A stretch of DNA of 64,000 nucleotides from Gordius sp. MW1 (lineage: Eukaryota; Nematomorpha; Gordioida; Gordea; Gordiidae). The translations under genes were made by a program, and so were the position numbers. The DNA is taken from the NCBI GenBank assembly GCA_964036665.1, contig OZ038533.1:9198413-9262412 (forward strand), in the 5' to 3' direction. Shown piece after piece: positions 10,219-24,200 of this stretch; within the stretch, counting starts at the first letter, position 1; each line of letters starts with the position of its first letter. A model generated the notes under the pieces. The model saw nothing but the letters and a program-made list of their open reading frames with translations. It ran no database searches and was not told the origin of the DNA.

Positions 10219-13200
10219 TAGTTCTCGCAGCTTAAAACCTCTTTTCGGAAGTCAATCGAGGATAATAGGATTCTCAAATTGGCTTACTTTTATATATTTT
10301 TTCATGCTCTTTCACATAGAATTTAAAAAAATAAATATTTTTACCTCAAAATTTTTCACATATTTTTCTTTGAACCGTATTCATCCGAAGAAAGTTGTCG
10401 TTTTCAGACGTGGTTTCGATGATAAAAAGTAAAAATTTATCAGAATCAGAAAACTATTACTTTGAAATCATGATCGCATAGTGCATCTGAAAAATTAAGC
10501 ACGTTGCGATACAACAAACTAATCGCAATAATAAAACGTTGTCTTTTGTCAAAATGATAGTTCTCGCAGCTTAAAACCTCTTTTCGGAAGTCAATCGAGG
10601 ATAATAGGATCCTCAAATTGGCTTACTCTTATATATTTTTTTACGCTCTTTCACATAGAATCGAAAAAAATAAATATTTTTACCTCAAAATTTTTCATAT
10701 ATTTTTCTTTCAACCGGATGCATCCGATGAATGTTGTCGTTTTCAGACGTGGCTTCGATGATAAAAAGTAAAAATTTATCAGAATCAGAAAACTATTACT
10801 TTGAAATCATTACCGCATAGTGCATTTTTGAAAAATTAAGCACTCACGTTGCGACACAACAAACTAATCGCAACAATAAAACGTTGTCTTTTGTCAAAAT
10901 GATAGTTCTCACAGATTAAAACCTCTTTTCGGAAGTCAATCGAGGATAATAGGATTCTCAAATTGGCTTACTTTTATATATTTTTTCATGCTCTTTCACA
11001 TAGAATCGAAAAAAATAAATATTTTTACCTCAAAATTTTTCACATTTTTTTCTTTCAACCATATGCATCCGATGAAAGTTGTCGTTTTCAGACGTGGTTT
11101 CGATGATAAAAAGTAAAAGTTTATCAGAATCAGAAAACTATTACTTTGAAATCATGATCGCATAGTGCATTTTTGAAAAATTAAGCACTCACGTTGCGAT
11201 ACAACAAACTAATCGCAACAATAAAACGTTGTCTTTTGTCAAAATGATAGTTCTCGCAGCTTAAAACCTCTTTTCGGAAGTCAATCGAGGATAATAGGAT
11301 TCTCAAATTGGCTTACTTTTATATATTTTTTCATGCTCTTTCACATAGAATTTAAAAAAATAAATATTTTTACCTCAAAATTTTTCACATATTTTTCTTT
11401 GAACCGTATTCATCCGAAGAAAGTTGTCGTTTTCAGACGTGGTTTCGATGATAAAAAGTAAAAATTTATCAGAATCAGAAAACTATTACTTTGAAATCAT
11501 GTTCGCATAGTGCATTTGAAAAATTAAGCACGTTGCGATACAACAAACTAATCGCAACAATAAAACGTTGTCTTTTGTCAAAATGATAGTTCTCGCAGCT
11601 TAAAACCTCTTTCCGGAAGTCAATCGAGGATAATAGGATCCTCAAATTGCCTTACTCTTATATATTTTTTTACGCTCTTTCACATAGAATCGAAAAAAAT
11701 AAATATTTTTACCTCAAAATTTTTCATATATTTTTCTTTCAACCGGATGCATCCGATGAATGTTGTCGTTTTCAGACGTGGCTTCGATGATAAAAAGTAA
11801 AAATTTATCAGAATCAGAAAACTATTACTTTGAAATCATTACCGCATAGTGCATTTTTGAAAAATTAAGCACTCACGTTGCGACACAACAAACTAATCGC
11901 AACAATAAAACGTTGTCTTTTGTCAAAATGATAGTTCTCACAGATTAAAACCTCTTTTCGGAAGTCAATCGAGGATAATAGGATTCTCAAATTGGCTTAC
12001 TTTTATATATTTTTTCATGCTCTTTCACATAGAATCGAAAAAAATAAATATTTTTACCTCAAAATTTTTCACATTTTTTTCTTTCAACCATATGCATCCG
12101 ATGAAAGTTGTCGTTTTCAGACGTGGTTTCGATGATAAAAAGTAAAAGTTTATCAGAATCAGAAAACTATTACTTTGAAATCATGATCGCATAGTGCATT
12201 TTTGAAAAATTAAGCACTCACGTTGCGATACAACAAACTAATCGCAACAATAAAACGTTGTCTTTTGTCAAAATGATAGTTCTCGCAGCTTAAAACCTCT
12301 TTTCGGAAGTCAATCGAGGATAATAGGATTCTCAAATTGGCTTACTTTTATATATTTTTTCATGCTCTTTCACATAGAATTGAAAAAATAAATATTTTTA
12401 CCTCAAAATTTTTCACATATTTTTCTTTGAACCGTATTCATCCGATGAAAGTTGTCGTTTTCAGACGTGGTTTCTATGATCCCAAGTAAAAATTTATCAG
12501 AATCTGAAAACTATTACTTTGAAATCATGATCGCATAGAGCCATTTTTAAAAATTAAGCACTCACGTTGCGATACAACAAACTAATCGCAACAATAAAAC
12601 GTTGTCTTTTGTCAAAATGATAGTTCTCGCAGCTTAAAACCTCTTTTCGGAAGTCAATCGAGGATAATAGGATTCTCAAATTGGCTTACTTTTATATATT
12701 TTTTCATGCTCTTTCACATAGAATTTAAAAAAATAAATATTTTTACCTCAAAATTTTTCACATATTTTTCTTTGAACCGTATTCATCCGAAGAAAGTTGT
12801 CGTTTTCAGACGTGGTTTCGATGATAAAAAGTAAAAATTTATCAGAATCAGAAAACTATTACTTTGAAATCATGATCGCATAGTGCATTTTTGAAAAATT
12901 AAGCACTCACGTTGCGATACAACAAACTAATTGCAACAATAAAACGTTGTCTTTGTCAAAATGATAGTTCTCGCAGCTTAAAACCTCTTTTCGGAAGTCA
13001 ATCGATTATAATAGGATTCTCAAATTAGCTTACTTTTATATATTTTTTCATGCTCTTTCACATAGAATCGAAAAAAATAAATATTTTTACCTCAAAATTT
13101 TTCACATATTTTTCTTTCAACCGTATGCATCCGATGAAAGTTGTCGTTTTCAGACGTGGTTTCGATGATAAAAAGTAAAATTAATCAGAATCAGAAAACT

Positions 13201-13993
13201 ATTACTTTGAAATCATGATCGCATAGAACCATTTTCAAAAATTAAGCACTCACGTTTCGATACAACAAACTAATCGCAACAATAAAACGTTGTCTTTTGT
13301 CAAAATGATAGTTCTCGCAGCTTAAAACCTCTTTTCGGAAGTCAATCGAGGATAATAGGATCCTCAAATTGGCTTACTCTTATATATTTTTTTACGCTCT
13401 TTCACATAGAACCGAAAAAAATAAATATTTTTAAAATTTTTCATATATTTTTCTTTCAACCGGATGCATCCGATGAATGTTGTCGTTTTCAGACGTGGCT
13501 TCGATGATAAAAAGTAAAAATTTATCAGAATCAGAAAACTATTACTTTGAAATCATTACCGCATAGTGCATTTTTGAAAAATTAAGCACTCACGTTGCGA
13601 CACAACAAACTAATCGCAACAATAAAACGTTGTCTTTTGTCAAAATGATAGTTCTCACAGATTAAAACCTCTTTTCGGAAGTCAATCGAGGATAATAGGA
13701 TTCTCAAATTGGCTTACTTTTATATATTTTTTCATGCTCTTTCACATAGAATCGAAAAAAATAAATATTTTTACCTCAAAATTTTTCACATTTTTTTCTT
13801 TCAACCATATGCATCCGATGAAAGTTGTCGTTTTCAGACGTGGTTTCGATGATAAAAAGTAAAAGTTTATCAGAATCAGAAAACTATTACTTTGAAATCA
13901 TGATCGCATAGTGCATTTTTGAAAAATTAAGCACTCACGTTGCGATACAACAAACTAATCGCAACAATAAAACGTTGTCTTTTGTCAAAAAGA
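10219..13993 (+). repeat. 11-monomer HOR unit, copy 1 (M31-M41, 3775 bp)
   Basis: Monomer starts are 10219, 10558, 10903, 11248, 11587, 11932, 12277, 12621, 12965, 13309 and 13649. The order is A-B-C, A'-B'-C', D, E, F, G, H. D (M37) is type II with a 344-bp GAATTGAAAAAATAAA form. E (M38) is A-like on the left and ends CTAATTGCAAC plus TGTCTTTGTC. F has TCGATTATAATAGG. M31 carries CAATAATAAAACG, and M34 carries CATGTTCGC. It matches 17429-21203 at a constant offset of 7210 bp. One spotted difference is CACGTTTCGAT at about 13253 here against CACGTTGCGAT there. Confidence 0.95.
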
Positions 13994-16900
13994 TAGTTCT
14001 CGCAGCTTAAAACCTCTTTTCGGAAGTCAATCGAGGAGAATAGGATTCTCAAATTGGCTTACTTTTATATATTTTTTCATGCTCTTTCACATAGAATTTA
14101 AAAAAATAAATATTTTTACCTCAAAATTTTTCACATATTTTTCTTTGAACCGTATTCATCCGAAGAAAGTTGTCGTTTTCAGACGTGGTTTCGATGATAA
14201 AAAGTAAAAATTTATCAGAATCAGAAAACTATTACTTTGAAATCATGATCGCATAGTGCATCTGAAAAATTAAGCACGTTGCGATACAACAAACTAATCG
14301 CAATAATAAAACGTTGTCTTTTGTCAAAATGATAGTTCTCGCAGCTTAAAACCTCTTTTCGGAAGTCAATCGAGGATAATAGGATCCTCAAATTGGCTTA
14401 CTCTTATATATTTTTTTACGCTCTTTCACATAGAATCGAAAAAAATAAATATTTTTACCTCAAAATTTTTCATATATTTTTCTTTCAACCGGATGCATCC
14501 GATGAATGTTGTCGTTTTCAGACGTGGCTTCGATGATAAAAAGTAAAAATTTATCAGAATCAGAAAACTATTACTTTGAAATCATTACCGCATAGTGCAT
14601 TTTTGAAAAATTAAGCACTCACGTTGCGACACAACAAACTAATCGCAACAATAAAACGTTGTCTTTTGTCAAAATGATAGTTCTCACAGATTAAAACCTC
14701 TTTTCGGAAGTCAATCGAGGATAATAGGATTCTCAAATTGGCTTACTTTTATATATTTTTTCATGCTCTTTCACATAGAATCGAAAAAAATAAATATTTT
14801 TACCTCAAAATTTTTCACATTTTTTTCTTTCAACCATATGCATCCGATGAAAGTTGTCGTTTTCAGACGTGGTTTCGATGATAAAAAGTAAAAGTTTATC
14901 AGAATCAGAAAACTATTACTTTGAAATCATGATCGCATAGTGCATTTTTGAAAAATTAAGCACTCACGTTGCGATACAACAAACTAATCGCAACAATAAA
15001 ACGTTGTCTTTTGTCAAAATGATAGTTCTCGCAGCTTAAAACCTCTTTTCGGAAGTCAATCGAGGATAATAGGATTCTCAAATTGGCTTACTTTTATATA
15101 TTTTTTCATGCTCTTTCACATAGAATTTAAAAAAATAAATATTTTTACCTCAAAATTTTTCACATATTTTTCTTTGAACCGTATTCATCCGAAGAAAGTT
15201 GTCGTTTTCAGACGTGGTTTCGATGATAAAAAGTAAAAATTTATCAGAATCAGAAAACTATTACTTTGAAATCATGTTCGCATAGTGCATTTGAAAAATT
15301 AAGCACGTTGCGATACAACAAACTAATCGCAACAATAAAACGTTGTCTTTTGTCAAAATGATAGTTCTCGCAGCTTAAAACCTCTTTCCGGAAGTCAATC
15401 GAGGATAATAGGATCCTCAAATTGGCTTACTCTTATATATTTTTTTACGCTCTTTCACATAGAATCGAAAAAAATAAATATTTTTACCTCAAAATTTTTC
15501 ATATATTTTTCTTTTAAGCGGATGCATCCGATGAATGTTGTCGTTTTCAGACGTGGCTTCGATGATAAAAAGTAAAAATTTATCAGAATCAGAAAACTAT
15601 TACTTTGAAATCATTACCGCATAGTGCATTTTTGAAAAATTAAGCACTCACGTTGCGACACAACAAACTAATCGCAACAATAAAACGTTGTCTTTTGTCA
15701 AAATGATAGTTCTCACAGATTAAAACCTCTTTTCGGAAGTCAATCGAGGATAATAGGATTCTCAAATTGGCTTACTTTTATATATTTTTTCATGCTCTTT
15801 CACATAGAATCGAAAAAAATAAATATTTTTACCTCAAAATTTTTCACATTTTTTTCTTTCAACCATATGCATCCGATGAAAGTTGTCGTTTTCAGACGTG
15901 GTTTCGATGATAAAAAGTAAAAGTTTATCAGAATCAGAAAACTATTACTTTGAAATCATGATCGCATAGTGCATTTTTGAAAAATTAAGCACTCACGTTG
16001 CGATACAACAAACTAATCGCAACAATAAAACGTTGTCTTTTGTCAAAATGATAGTTCTCGCAGCTTAAAACCTCTTTTCGGAAGTCAATCGAGGATAATA
16101 GGATTCTCAAATTGGCTTACTTTTATATATTTTTTCATGCTCTTTCACATAGAATTGAAAAAATAAATATTTTTACCTCAAAATTTTTCACATATTTTTC
16201 TTTGAACCGTATTCATCCGATGAAAGTTGTCGTTTTCAGACGTGGTTTCTATGATCCCAAGTAAAAATTTATCAGAATCTGAAAACTATTACTTTGAAAT
16301 CATGATCGCATAGAGCCATTTTTAAAAATTAAGCACTCACGTTGCGATACAACAAACTAATCGCAACAATAAAACGTTGTCTTTTGTCAAAATGATAGTT
16401 CTCGCAGCTTAAAACCTCTTTTCGGAAGTCAATCGAGGATAATAGGATTCTCAAATTGGCTTACTTTTATATATTTTTTCATGCTCTTTCACATAGAATT
16501 TAAAAAAATAAATATTTTTACCTCAAAATTTTTCACATATTTTTCTTTGAACCGTATTCATCCGAAGAAAGTTGTTGTTTTCAGACGTGGTTTCGATGAT
16601 AAAAAGTAAAAATTTATCAGAATCAGAAAACTATTACTTTGAAATCATGATCGCATAGTGCATTTTTGAAAAATTAAGCACTCACGTTGCGATACAACAA
16701 ACTAATTGCAACAATAAAACGTTGTCTTTGTCAAAATGATAGTTCTCGCAGCTTAAAACCTCTTTTCGGAAGTCAATCGATTATAATAGGATTCTCAAAT
16801 TAGCTTACTTTTATATATTTTTTCATGCTCTTTCACATAGAATCGAAAAAAAGAAATATTTTTACCTCAAAATTTTTCACATATTTTTCTTTCAACCGTA

Positions 16901-17428
16901 TGCATCCGATGAAAGTTGTCGTTTTCAGACGTGGTTTCTATGATCCCAAGTAAAAATTTATCAGAATCTAAAAACTATTACTTTGAAATCATGATCGCAT
17001 AGAGCCATTTTCAAAAATTAAGCACTCACGTTGCGATACAACAAACTAATCGCAACAACAAAACGTTGTCTTTTGTCAAAATGATAGTTCTCGCAGCTTA
17101 AAACCTCTTTTCGGAAGTCAATCGAGGATAATGGGATTCTCAAATTGGCTTACTTTTATATATTTTTTCATGCTCTTTCACATAGAATCGAAAAATTAAA
17201 TATTTTTACCTCAAAATTTTTCACATTTTTTTCTTTCAACCATATGCATCCGATGAAAGTTGTCGTTTTCAGACGTGGTTTCGATGATAAAAAGTAAAAG
17301 TTTATCAGAATCAGAAAACTATTACTTTGAAATCATGATCGCATAGTGCATTTTTGAAAAATTAAGCACTCACGTTGCGATACAACAAACTAATCGCAAC
17401 AATAAAACGTTGTCTTTTGTCAAAAAGA
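13994..17428 (+). repeat. 10-monomer HOR unit, copy 1 (M42-M51, 3435 bp)
   Basis: Monomer starts are 13994, 14333, 14678, 15023, 15362, 15707, 16052, 16396, 16740 and 17085. The first eight monomers correspond one for one to those of the 11-mer (A-B-C, A'-B'-C', D, E). The F-G-H end is replaced by M50, a type II copy like M16, and the chimeric M51. M46 has CTTTTAAGCGG where its partner at 22572 has CTTTTAACCGG, and M42 has GAGGAGAATAGG where M63 has GAGGATAATAGG. M49 and M70 both carry GTTGTTGTTTTCAG, which D-E monomers of the 11-mers lack. This shows that 10-mer pairs with 10-mer at 7210 bp. Confidence 0.95.
17085..17428 (+). repeat. Chimeric junction monomer M51 (crossover at ~17197-17226)
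   Basis: The left part, with GATAATGGGATTC and GAATCGAAAAATTAAAT, is the same as in M72 (24295) and occurs nowhere else that I found. The right part, with CACATTTTTTTC, CCATATGC, AAAAGTTTATC and CAAAAAGATAG, is the same as in M30, M41 and M62. The switch lies after AAAAATTAAAT (about 17196) and before the CACATTT/CACATAT difference (about 17227). This is the expected product of an in-register unequal crossover between an M72-like and an M30-like monomer. It joins the two copies of the 7.2-kb block. Confidence 0.88.
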
Positions 17429-20400
17429 TAGTTCTCGCAGCTTAAAACCTCTTTTCGGAAGTCAATCGAGGATAATAGGATTCTCAAATTGGCTTACTTT
17501 TATATATTTTTTCATGCTCTTTCACATAGAATTTAAAAAAATAAATATTTTTACCTCAAAATTTTTCACATATTTTTCTTTGAACCGTATTCATCCGAAG
17601 AAAGTTGTCGTTTTCAGACGTGGTTTCGATGATAAAAAGTAAAAATTTATCAGAATCAGAAAACTATTACTTTGAAATCATGATCGCATAGTGCATCTGA
17701 AAAATTAAGCACGTTGCGATACAACAAACTAATCGCAATAATAAAACGTTGTCTTTTGTCAAAATGATAGTTCTCGCAGCTTAAAACCTCTTTTCGGAAG
17801 TCAATCGAGGATAATAGGATCCTCAAATTGGCTTACTCTTATATATTTTTTTACGCTCTTTCACATAGAATCGAAAAAAATAAATATTTTTACCTCAAAA
17901 TTTTTCATATATTTTTCTTTCAACCGGATGCATCCGATGAATGTTGTCGTTTTCAGACGTGGCTTCGATGATAAAAAGTAAAAATTTATCAGAATCAGAA
18001 AACTATTACTTTGAAATCATTACCGCATAGTGCATTTTTGAAAAATTAAGCACTCACGTTGCGACACAACAAACTAATCGCAACAATAAAACGTTGTCTT
18101 TTGTCAAAATGATAGTTCTCACAGATTAAAACCTCTTTTCGGAAGTCAATCGAGGATAATAGGATTCTCAAATTGGCTTACTTTTATATATTTTTTCATG
18201 CTCTTTCACATAGAATCGAAAAAAATAAATATTTTTACCTCAAAATTTTTCACATTTTTTTCTTTCAACCATATGCATCCGATGAAAGTTGTCGTTTTCA
18301 GACGTGGTTTCGATGATAAAAAGTAAAAGTTTATCAGAATCAGAAAACTATTACTTTGAAATCATGATCGCATAGTGCATTTTTGAAAAATTAAGCACTC
18401 ACGTTGCGATACAACAAACTAATCGCAACAATAAAACGTTGTCTTTTGTCAAAATGATAGTTCTCGCAGCTTAAAACCTCTTTTCGGAAGTCAATCGAGG
18501 ATAATAGGATTCTCAAATTGGCTTACTTTTATATATTTTTTCATGCTCTTTCACATAGAATTTAAAAAAATAAATATTTTTACCTCAAAATTTTTCACAT
18601 ATTTTTCTTTGAACCGTATTCATCCGAAGAAAGTTGTCGTTTTCAGACGTGGTTTCGATGATAAAAAGTAAAAATTTATCAGAATCAGAAAACTATTACT
18701 TTGAAATCATGTTCGCATAGTGCATTTGAAAAATTAAGCACGTTGCGATACAACAAACTAATCGCAACAATAAAACGTTGTCTTTTGTCAAAATGATAGT
18801 TCTCGCAGCTTAAAACCTCTTTCCGGAAGTCAATCGAGGATAATAGGATCCTCAAATTGCCTTACTCTTATATATTTTTTTACGCTCTTTCACATAGAAT
18901 CGAAAAAAATAAATATTTTTACCTCAAAATTTTTCATATATTTTTCTTTCAACCGGATGCATCCGATGAATGTTGTCGTTTTCAGACGTGGCTTCGATGA
19001 TAAAAAGTAAAAATTTATCAGAATCAGAAAACTATTACTTTGAAATCATTACCGCATAGTGCATTTTTGAAAAATTAAGCACTCACGTTGCGACACAACA
19101 AACTAATCGCAACAATAAAACGTTGTCTTTTGTCAAAATGATAGTTCTCACAGATTAAAACCTCTTTTCGGAAGTCAATCGAGGATAATAGGATTCTCAA
19201 ATTGGCTTACTTTTATATATTTTTTCATGCTCTTTCACATAGAATCGAAAAAAATAAATATTTTTACCTCAAAATTTTTCACATTTTTTTCTTTCAACCA
19301 TATGCATCCGATGAAAGTTGTCGTTTTCAGACGTGGTTTCGATGATAAAAAGTAAAAGTTTATCAGAATCAGAAAACTATTACTTTGAAATCATGATCGC
19401 ATAGTGCATTTTTGAAAAATTAAGCACTCACGTTGCGATACAACAAACTAATCGCAACAATAAAACGTTGTCTTTTGTCAAAATGATAGTTCTCGCAGCT
19501 TAAAACCTCTTTTCGGAAGTCAATCGAGGATAATAGGATTCTCAAATTGGCTTACTTTTATATATTTTTTCATGCTCTTTCACATAGAATTGAAAAAATA
19601 AATATTTTTACCTCAAAATTTTTCACATATTTTTCTTTGAACCGTATTCATCCGATGAAAGTTGTCGTTTTCAGACGTGGTTTCTATGATCCCAAGTAAA
19701 AATTTATCAGAATCTGAAAACTATTACTTTGAAATCATGATCGCATAGAGCCATTTTTAAAAATTAAGCACTCACGTTGCGATACAACAAACTAATCGCA
19801 ACAATAAAACGTTGTCTTTTGTCAAAATGATAGTTCTCGCAGCTTAAAACCTCTTTTCGGAAGTCAATCGAGGATAATAGGATTCTCAAATTGGCTTACT
19901 TTTATATATTTTTTCATGCTCTTTCACATAGAATTTAAAAAAATAAATATTTTTACCTCAAAATTTTTCACATATTTTTCTTTGAACCGTATTCATCCGA
20001 AGAAAGTTGTCGTTTTCAGACGTGGTTTCGATGATAAAAAGTAAAAATTTATCAGAATCAGAAAACTATTACTTTGAAATCATGATCGCATAGTGCATTT
20101 TTGAAAAATTAAGCACTCACGTTGCGATACAACAAACTAATTGCAACAATAAAACGTTGTCTTTGTCAAAATGATAGTTCTCGCAGCTTAAAACCTCTTT
20201 TCGGAAGTCAATCGATTATAATAGGATTCTCAAATTAGCTTACTTTTATATATTTTTTCATGCTCTTTCACATAGAATCGAAAAAAATAAATATTTTTAC
20301 CTCAAAATTTTTCACATATTTTTCTTTCAACCGTATGCATCCGATGAAAGTTGTCGTTTTCAGACGTGGTTTCGATGATAAAAAGTAAAATTAATCAGAA

Positions 20401-21203
20401 TCAGAAAACTATTACTTTGAAATCATGATCGCATAGAACCATTTTCAAAAATTAAGCACTCACGTTGCGATACAACAAACTAATCGCAACAATAAAACGT
20501 TGTCTTTTGTCAAAATGATAGTTCTCGCAGCTTAAAACCTCTTTTCGGAAGTCAATCGAGGATAATAGGATCCTCAAATTGGCTTACTCTTATATATTTT
20601 TTTACGCTCTTTCACATAGAACCGAAAAAAATAAATATTTTTAAAATTTTTCATATATTTTTCTTTCAACCGGATGCATCCGATGAATGTTGTCGTTTTC
20701 AGACGTGGCTTCGATGATAAAAAGTAAAAATTTATCAGAATCAGAAAACTATTACTTTGAAATCATTACCGCATAGTGCATTTTTGAAAAATTAAGCACT
20801 CACGTTGCGACACAACAAACTAATCGCAACAATAAAACGTTGTCTTTTGTCAAAATGATAGTTCTCACAGATTAAAACCTCTTTTCGGAAGTCAATCGAG
20901 GATAATAGGATTCTCAAATTGGCTTACTTTTATATATTTTTTCATGCTCTTTCACATAGAATCGAAAAAAATAAATATTTTTACCTCAAAATTTTTCACA
21001 TTTTTTTCTTTCAACCATATGCATCCGATGAAAGTTGTCGTTTTCAGACGTGGTTTCGATGATAAAAAGTAAAAGTTTATCAGAATCAGAAAACTATTAC
21101 TTTGAAATCATGATCGCATAGTGCATTTTTGAAAAATTAAGCACTCACGTTGCGATACAACAAACTAATCGCAACAATAAAACGTTGTCTTTTGTCAAAA
21201 AGA
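17429..21203 (+). repeat. 11-monomer HOR unit, copy 2 (M52-M62, 3775 bp)
   Basis: Monomer starts are 17429, 17768, 18113, 18458, 18797, 19142, 19487, 19831, 20175, 20519 and 20859. Each is 7210 bp from its partner in M31-M41, and each partner pair has the same length. Private markers are shared by both copies: CAATAATAAAACG in the first A, CATGTTCGC in the second A, and CAAATTGCCTTAC plus CTCTTTCCGG in the second B. Sharing of such private variants shows that the 11-mer was copied as a unit, not rebuilt monomer by monomer. Confidence 0.95.
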
Positions 21204-24200
21204 TAGTTCTCGCAGCTTAAAACCTCTTTTCGGAAGTCAATCGAGGATAATAGGATTCTCAAATTGGCTTACTTTTATATATTTTTTCATGCTCTTTCAC
21301 ATAGAATTTAAAAAAATAAATATTTTTACCTCAAAATTTTTCACATATTTTTCTTTGAACCGTATTCATCCGAAGAAAGTTGTCGTTTTCAGACGTGGTT
21401 TCGATGATAAAAAGTAAAAATTTATCAGAATCAGAAAACTATTACTTTGAAATCATGATCGCATAGTGCATCTGAAAAATTAAGCACGTTGCGATACAAC
21501 AAACTAATCGCAATAATAAAACGTTGTCTTTTGTCAAAATGATAGTTCTCGCAGCTTAAAACCTCTTTTCGGAAGTCAATCGAGGATAATAGGATCCTCA
21601 AATTGGCTTACTCTTATATATTTTTTTACGCTCTTTCACATAGAATCGAAAAAAATAAATATTTTTACCTCAAAATTTTTCATATATTTTTCTTTCAACC
21701 GGATGCATCCGATGAATGTTGTCGTTTTCAGACGTGGCTTCGATGATAAAAAGTAAAAATTTATCAGAATCAGAAAACTATTACTTTGAAATCATTACCG
21801 CATAGTGCATTTTTGAAAAATTAAGCACTCACGTTGCGACACAACAAACTAATCGCAACAATAAAACGTTGTCTTTTGTCAAAATGATAGTTCTCACAGA
21901 TTAAAACCTCTTTTCGGAAGTCAATCGAGGATAATAGGATTCTCAAATTGGCTTACTTTTATATATTTTTTCATGCTCTTTCACATAGAATCGAAAAAAA
22001 TAAATATTTTTACCTCAAAATTTTTCACATTTTTTTCTTTCAACCATATGCATCCGATGAAAGTTGTCGTTTTCAGACGTGGTTTCGATGATAAAAAGTA
22101 AAAGTTTATCAGAATCAGAAAACTATTACTTTGAAATCATGATCGCATAGTGCATTTTTGAAAAATTAAGCACTCACGTTGCGATACAACAAACTAATCG
22201 CAACAATAAAACGTTGTCTTTTGTCAAAATGATAGTTCTCGCAGCTTAAAACCTCTTTTCGGAAGTCAATCGAGGATAATAGGATTCTCAAATTGGCTTA
22301 CTTTTATATATTTTTTCATGCTCTTTCACATAGAATTTAAAAAAATAAATATTTTTACCTCAAAATTTTTCACATATTTTTCTTTGAACCGTATTCATCC
22401 GAAGAAAGTTGTCGTTTTCAGACGTGGTTTCGATGATAAAAAGTAAAAATTTATCAGAATCAGAAAACTATTACTTTGAAATCATGTTCGCATAGTGCAT
22501 TTGAAAAATTAAGCACGTTGCGATACAACAAACTAATCGCAACAATAAAACGTTGTCTTTTGTCAAAATGATAGTTCTCGCAGCTTAAAACCTCTTTCCG
22601 GAAGTCAATCGAGGATAATAGGATCCTCAAATTGGCTTACTCTTATATATTTTTTTACGCTCTTTCACATAGAATCGAAAAAAATAAATATTTTTACCTC
22701 AAAATTTTTCATATATTTTTCTTTTAACCGGATGCATCCGATGAATGTTGTCGTTTTCAGACGTGGCTTCGATGATAAAAAGTAAAAATTTATCAGAATC
22801 AGAAAACTATTACTTTGAAATCATTACCGCATAGTGCATTTTTGAAAAATTAAGCACTCACGTTGCGACACAACAAACTAATCGCAACAATAAAACGTTG
22901 TCTTTTGTCAAAATGATAGTTCTCACAGATTAAAACCTCTTTTCGGAAGTCAATCGAGGATAATAGGATTCTCAAATTGGCTTACTTTTATATATTTTTT
23001 CATGCTCTTTCACATAGAATCGAAAAAAATAAATATTTTTACCTCAAAATTTTTCACATTTTTTTCTTTCAACCATATGCATCCGATGAAAGTTGTCGTT
23101 TTCAGACGTGGTTTCGATGATAAAAAGTAAAAGTTTATCAGAATCAGAAAACTATTACTTTGAAATCATGATCGCATAGTGCATTTTTGAAAAATTAAGC
23201 ACTCACGTTGCGATACAACAAACTAATCGCAACAATAAAACGTTGTCTTTTGTCAAAATGATAGTTCTCGCAGCTTAAAACCTCTTTTCGGAAGTCAATC
23301 GAGGATAATAGGATTCTCAAATTGGCTTACTTTTATATATTTTTTCATGCTCTTTCACATAGAATTGAAAAAATAAATATTTTTACCTCAAAATTTTTCA
23401 CATATTTTTCTTTGAACCGTATTCATCCGATGAAAGTTGTCGTTTTCAGACGTGGTTTCTATGATCCCAAGTAAAAATTTATCAGAATCTGAAAACTATT
23501 ACTTTGAAATCATGATCGCATAGAGCCATTTTTAAAAATTAAGCACTCACGTTGCGATACAACAAACTAATCGCAACAATAAAACGTTGTCTTTTGTCAA
23601 AATGATAGTTCTCGCAGCTTAAAACCTCTTTTCGGAAGTCAATCGAGGATAATAGGATTCTCAAATTGGCTTACTTTTATATATTTTTTCATGCTCTTTC
23701 ACATAGAATTTAAAAAAATAAATATTTTTACCTCAAAATTTTTCACATATTTTTCTTTGAACCGTATTCATCCGAAGAAAGTTGTTGTTTTCAGACGTGG
23801 TTTCGATGATAAAAAGTAAAAATTTATCAGAATCAGAAAACTATTACTTTGAAATCATGATCGCATAGTGCATTTTTGAAAAATTAAGCACTCACGTTGC
23901 GATACAACAAACTAATTGCAACAATAAAACGTTGTCTTTGTCAAAATGATAGTTCTCGCAGCTTAAAACCTCTTTTCGGAAGTCAATCGATTATAATAGG
24001 ATTCTCAAATTAGCTTACTTTTATATATTTTTTCATGCTCTTTCACATAGAATCGAAAAAAAGAAATATTTTTACCTCAAAATTTTTCACATATTTTTCT
24101 TTCAACCGTATGCATCCGATGAAAGTTGTCGTTTTCAGACGTGGTTTCTATGATCCCAAGTAAAAATTTATCAGAATCTAAAAACTATTACTTTGAAATC

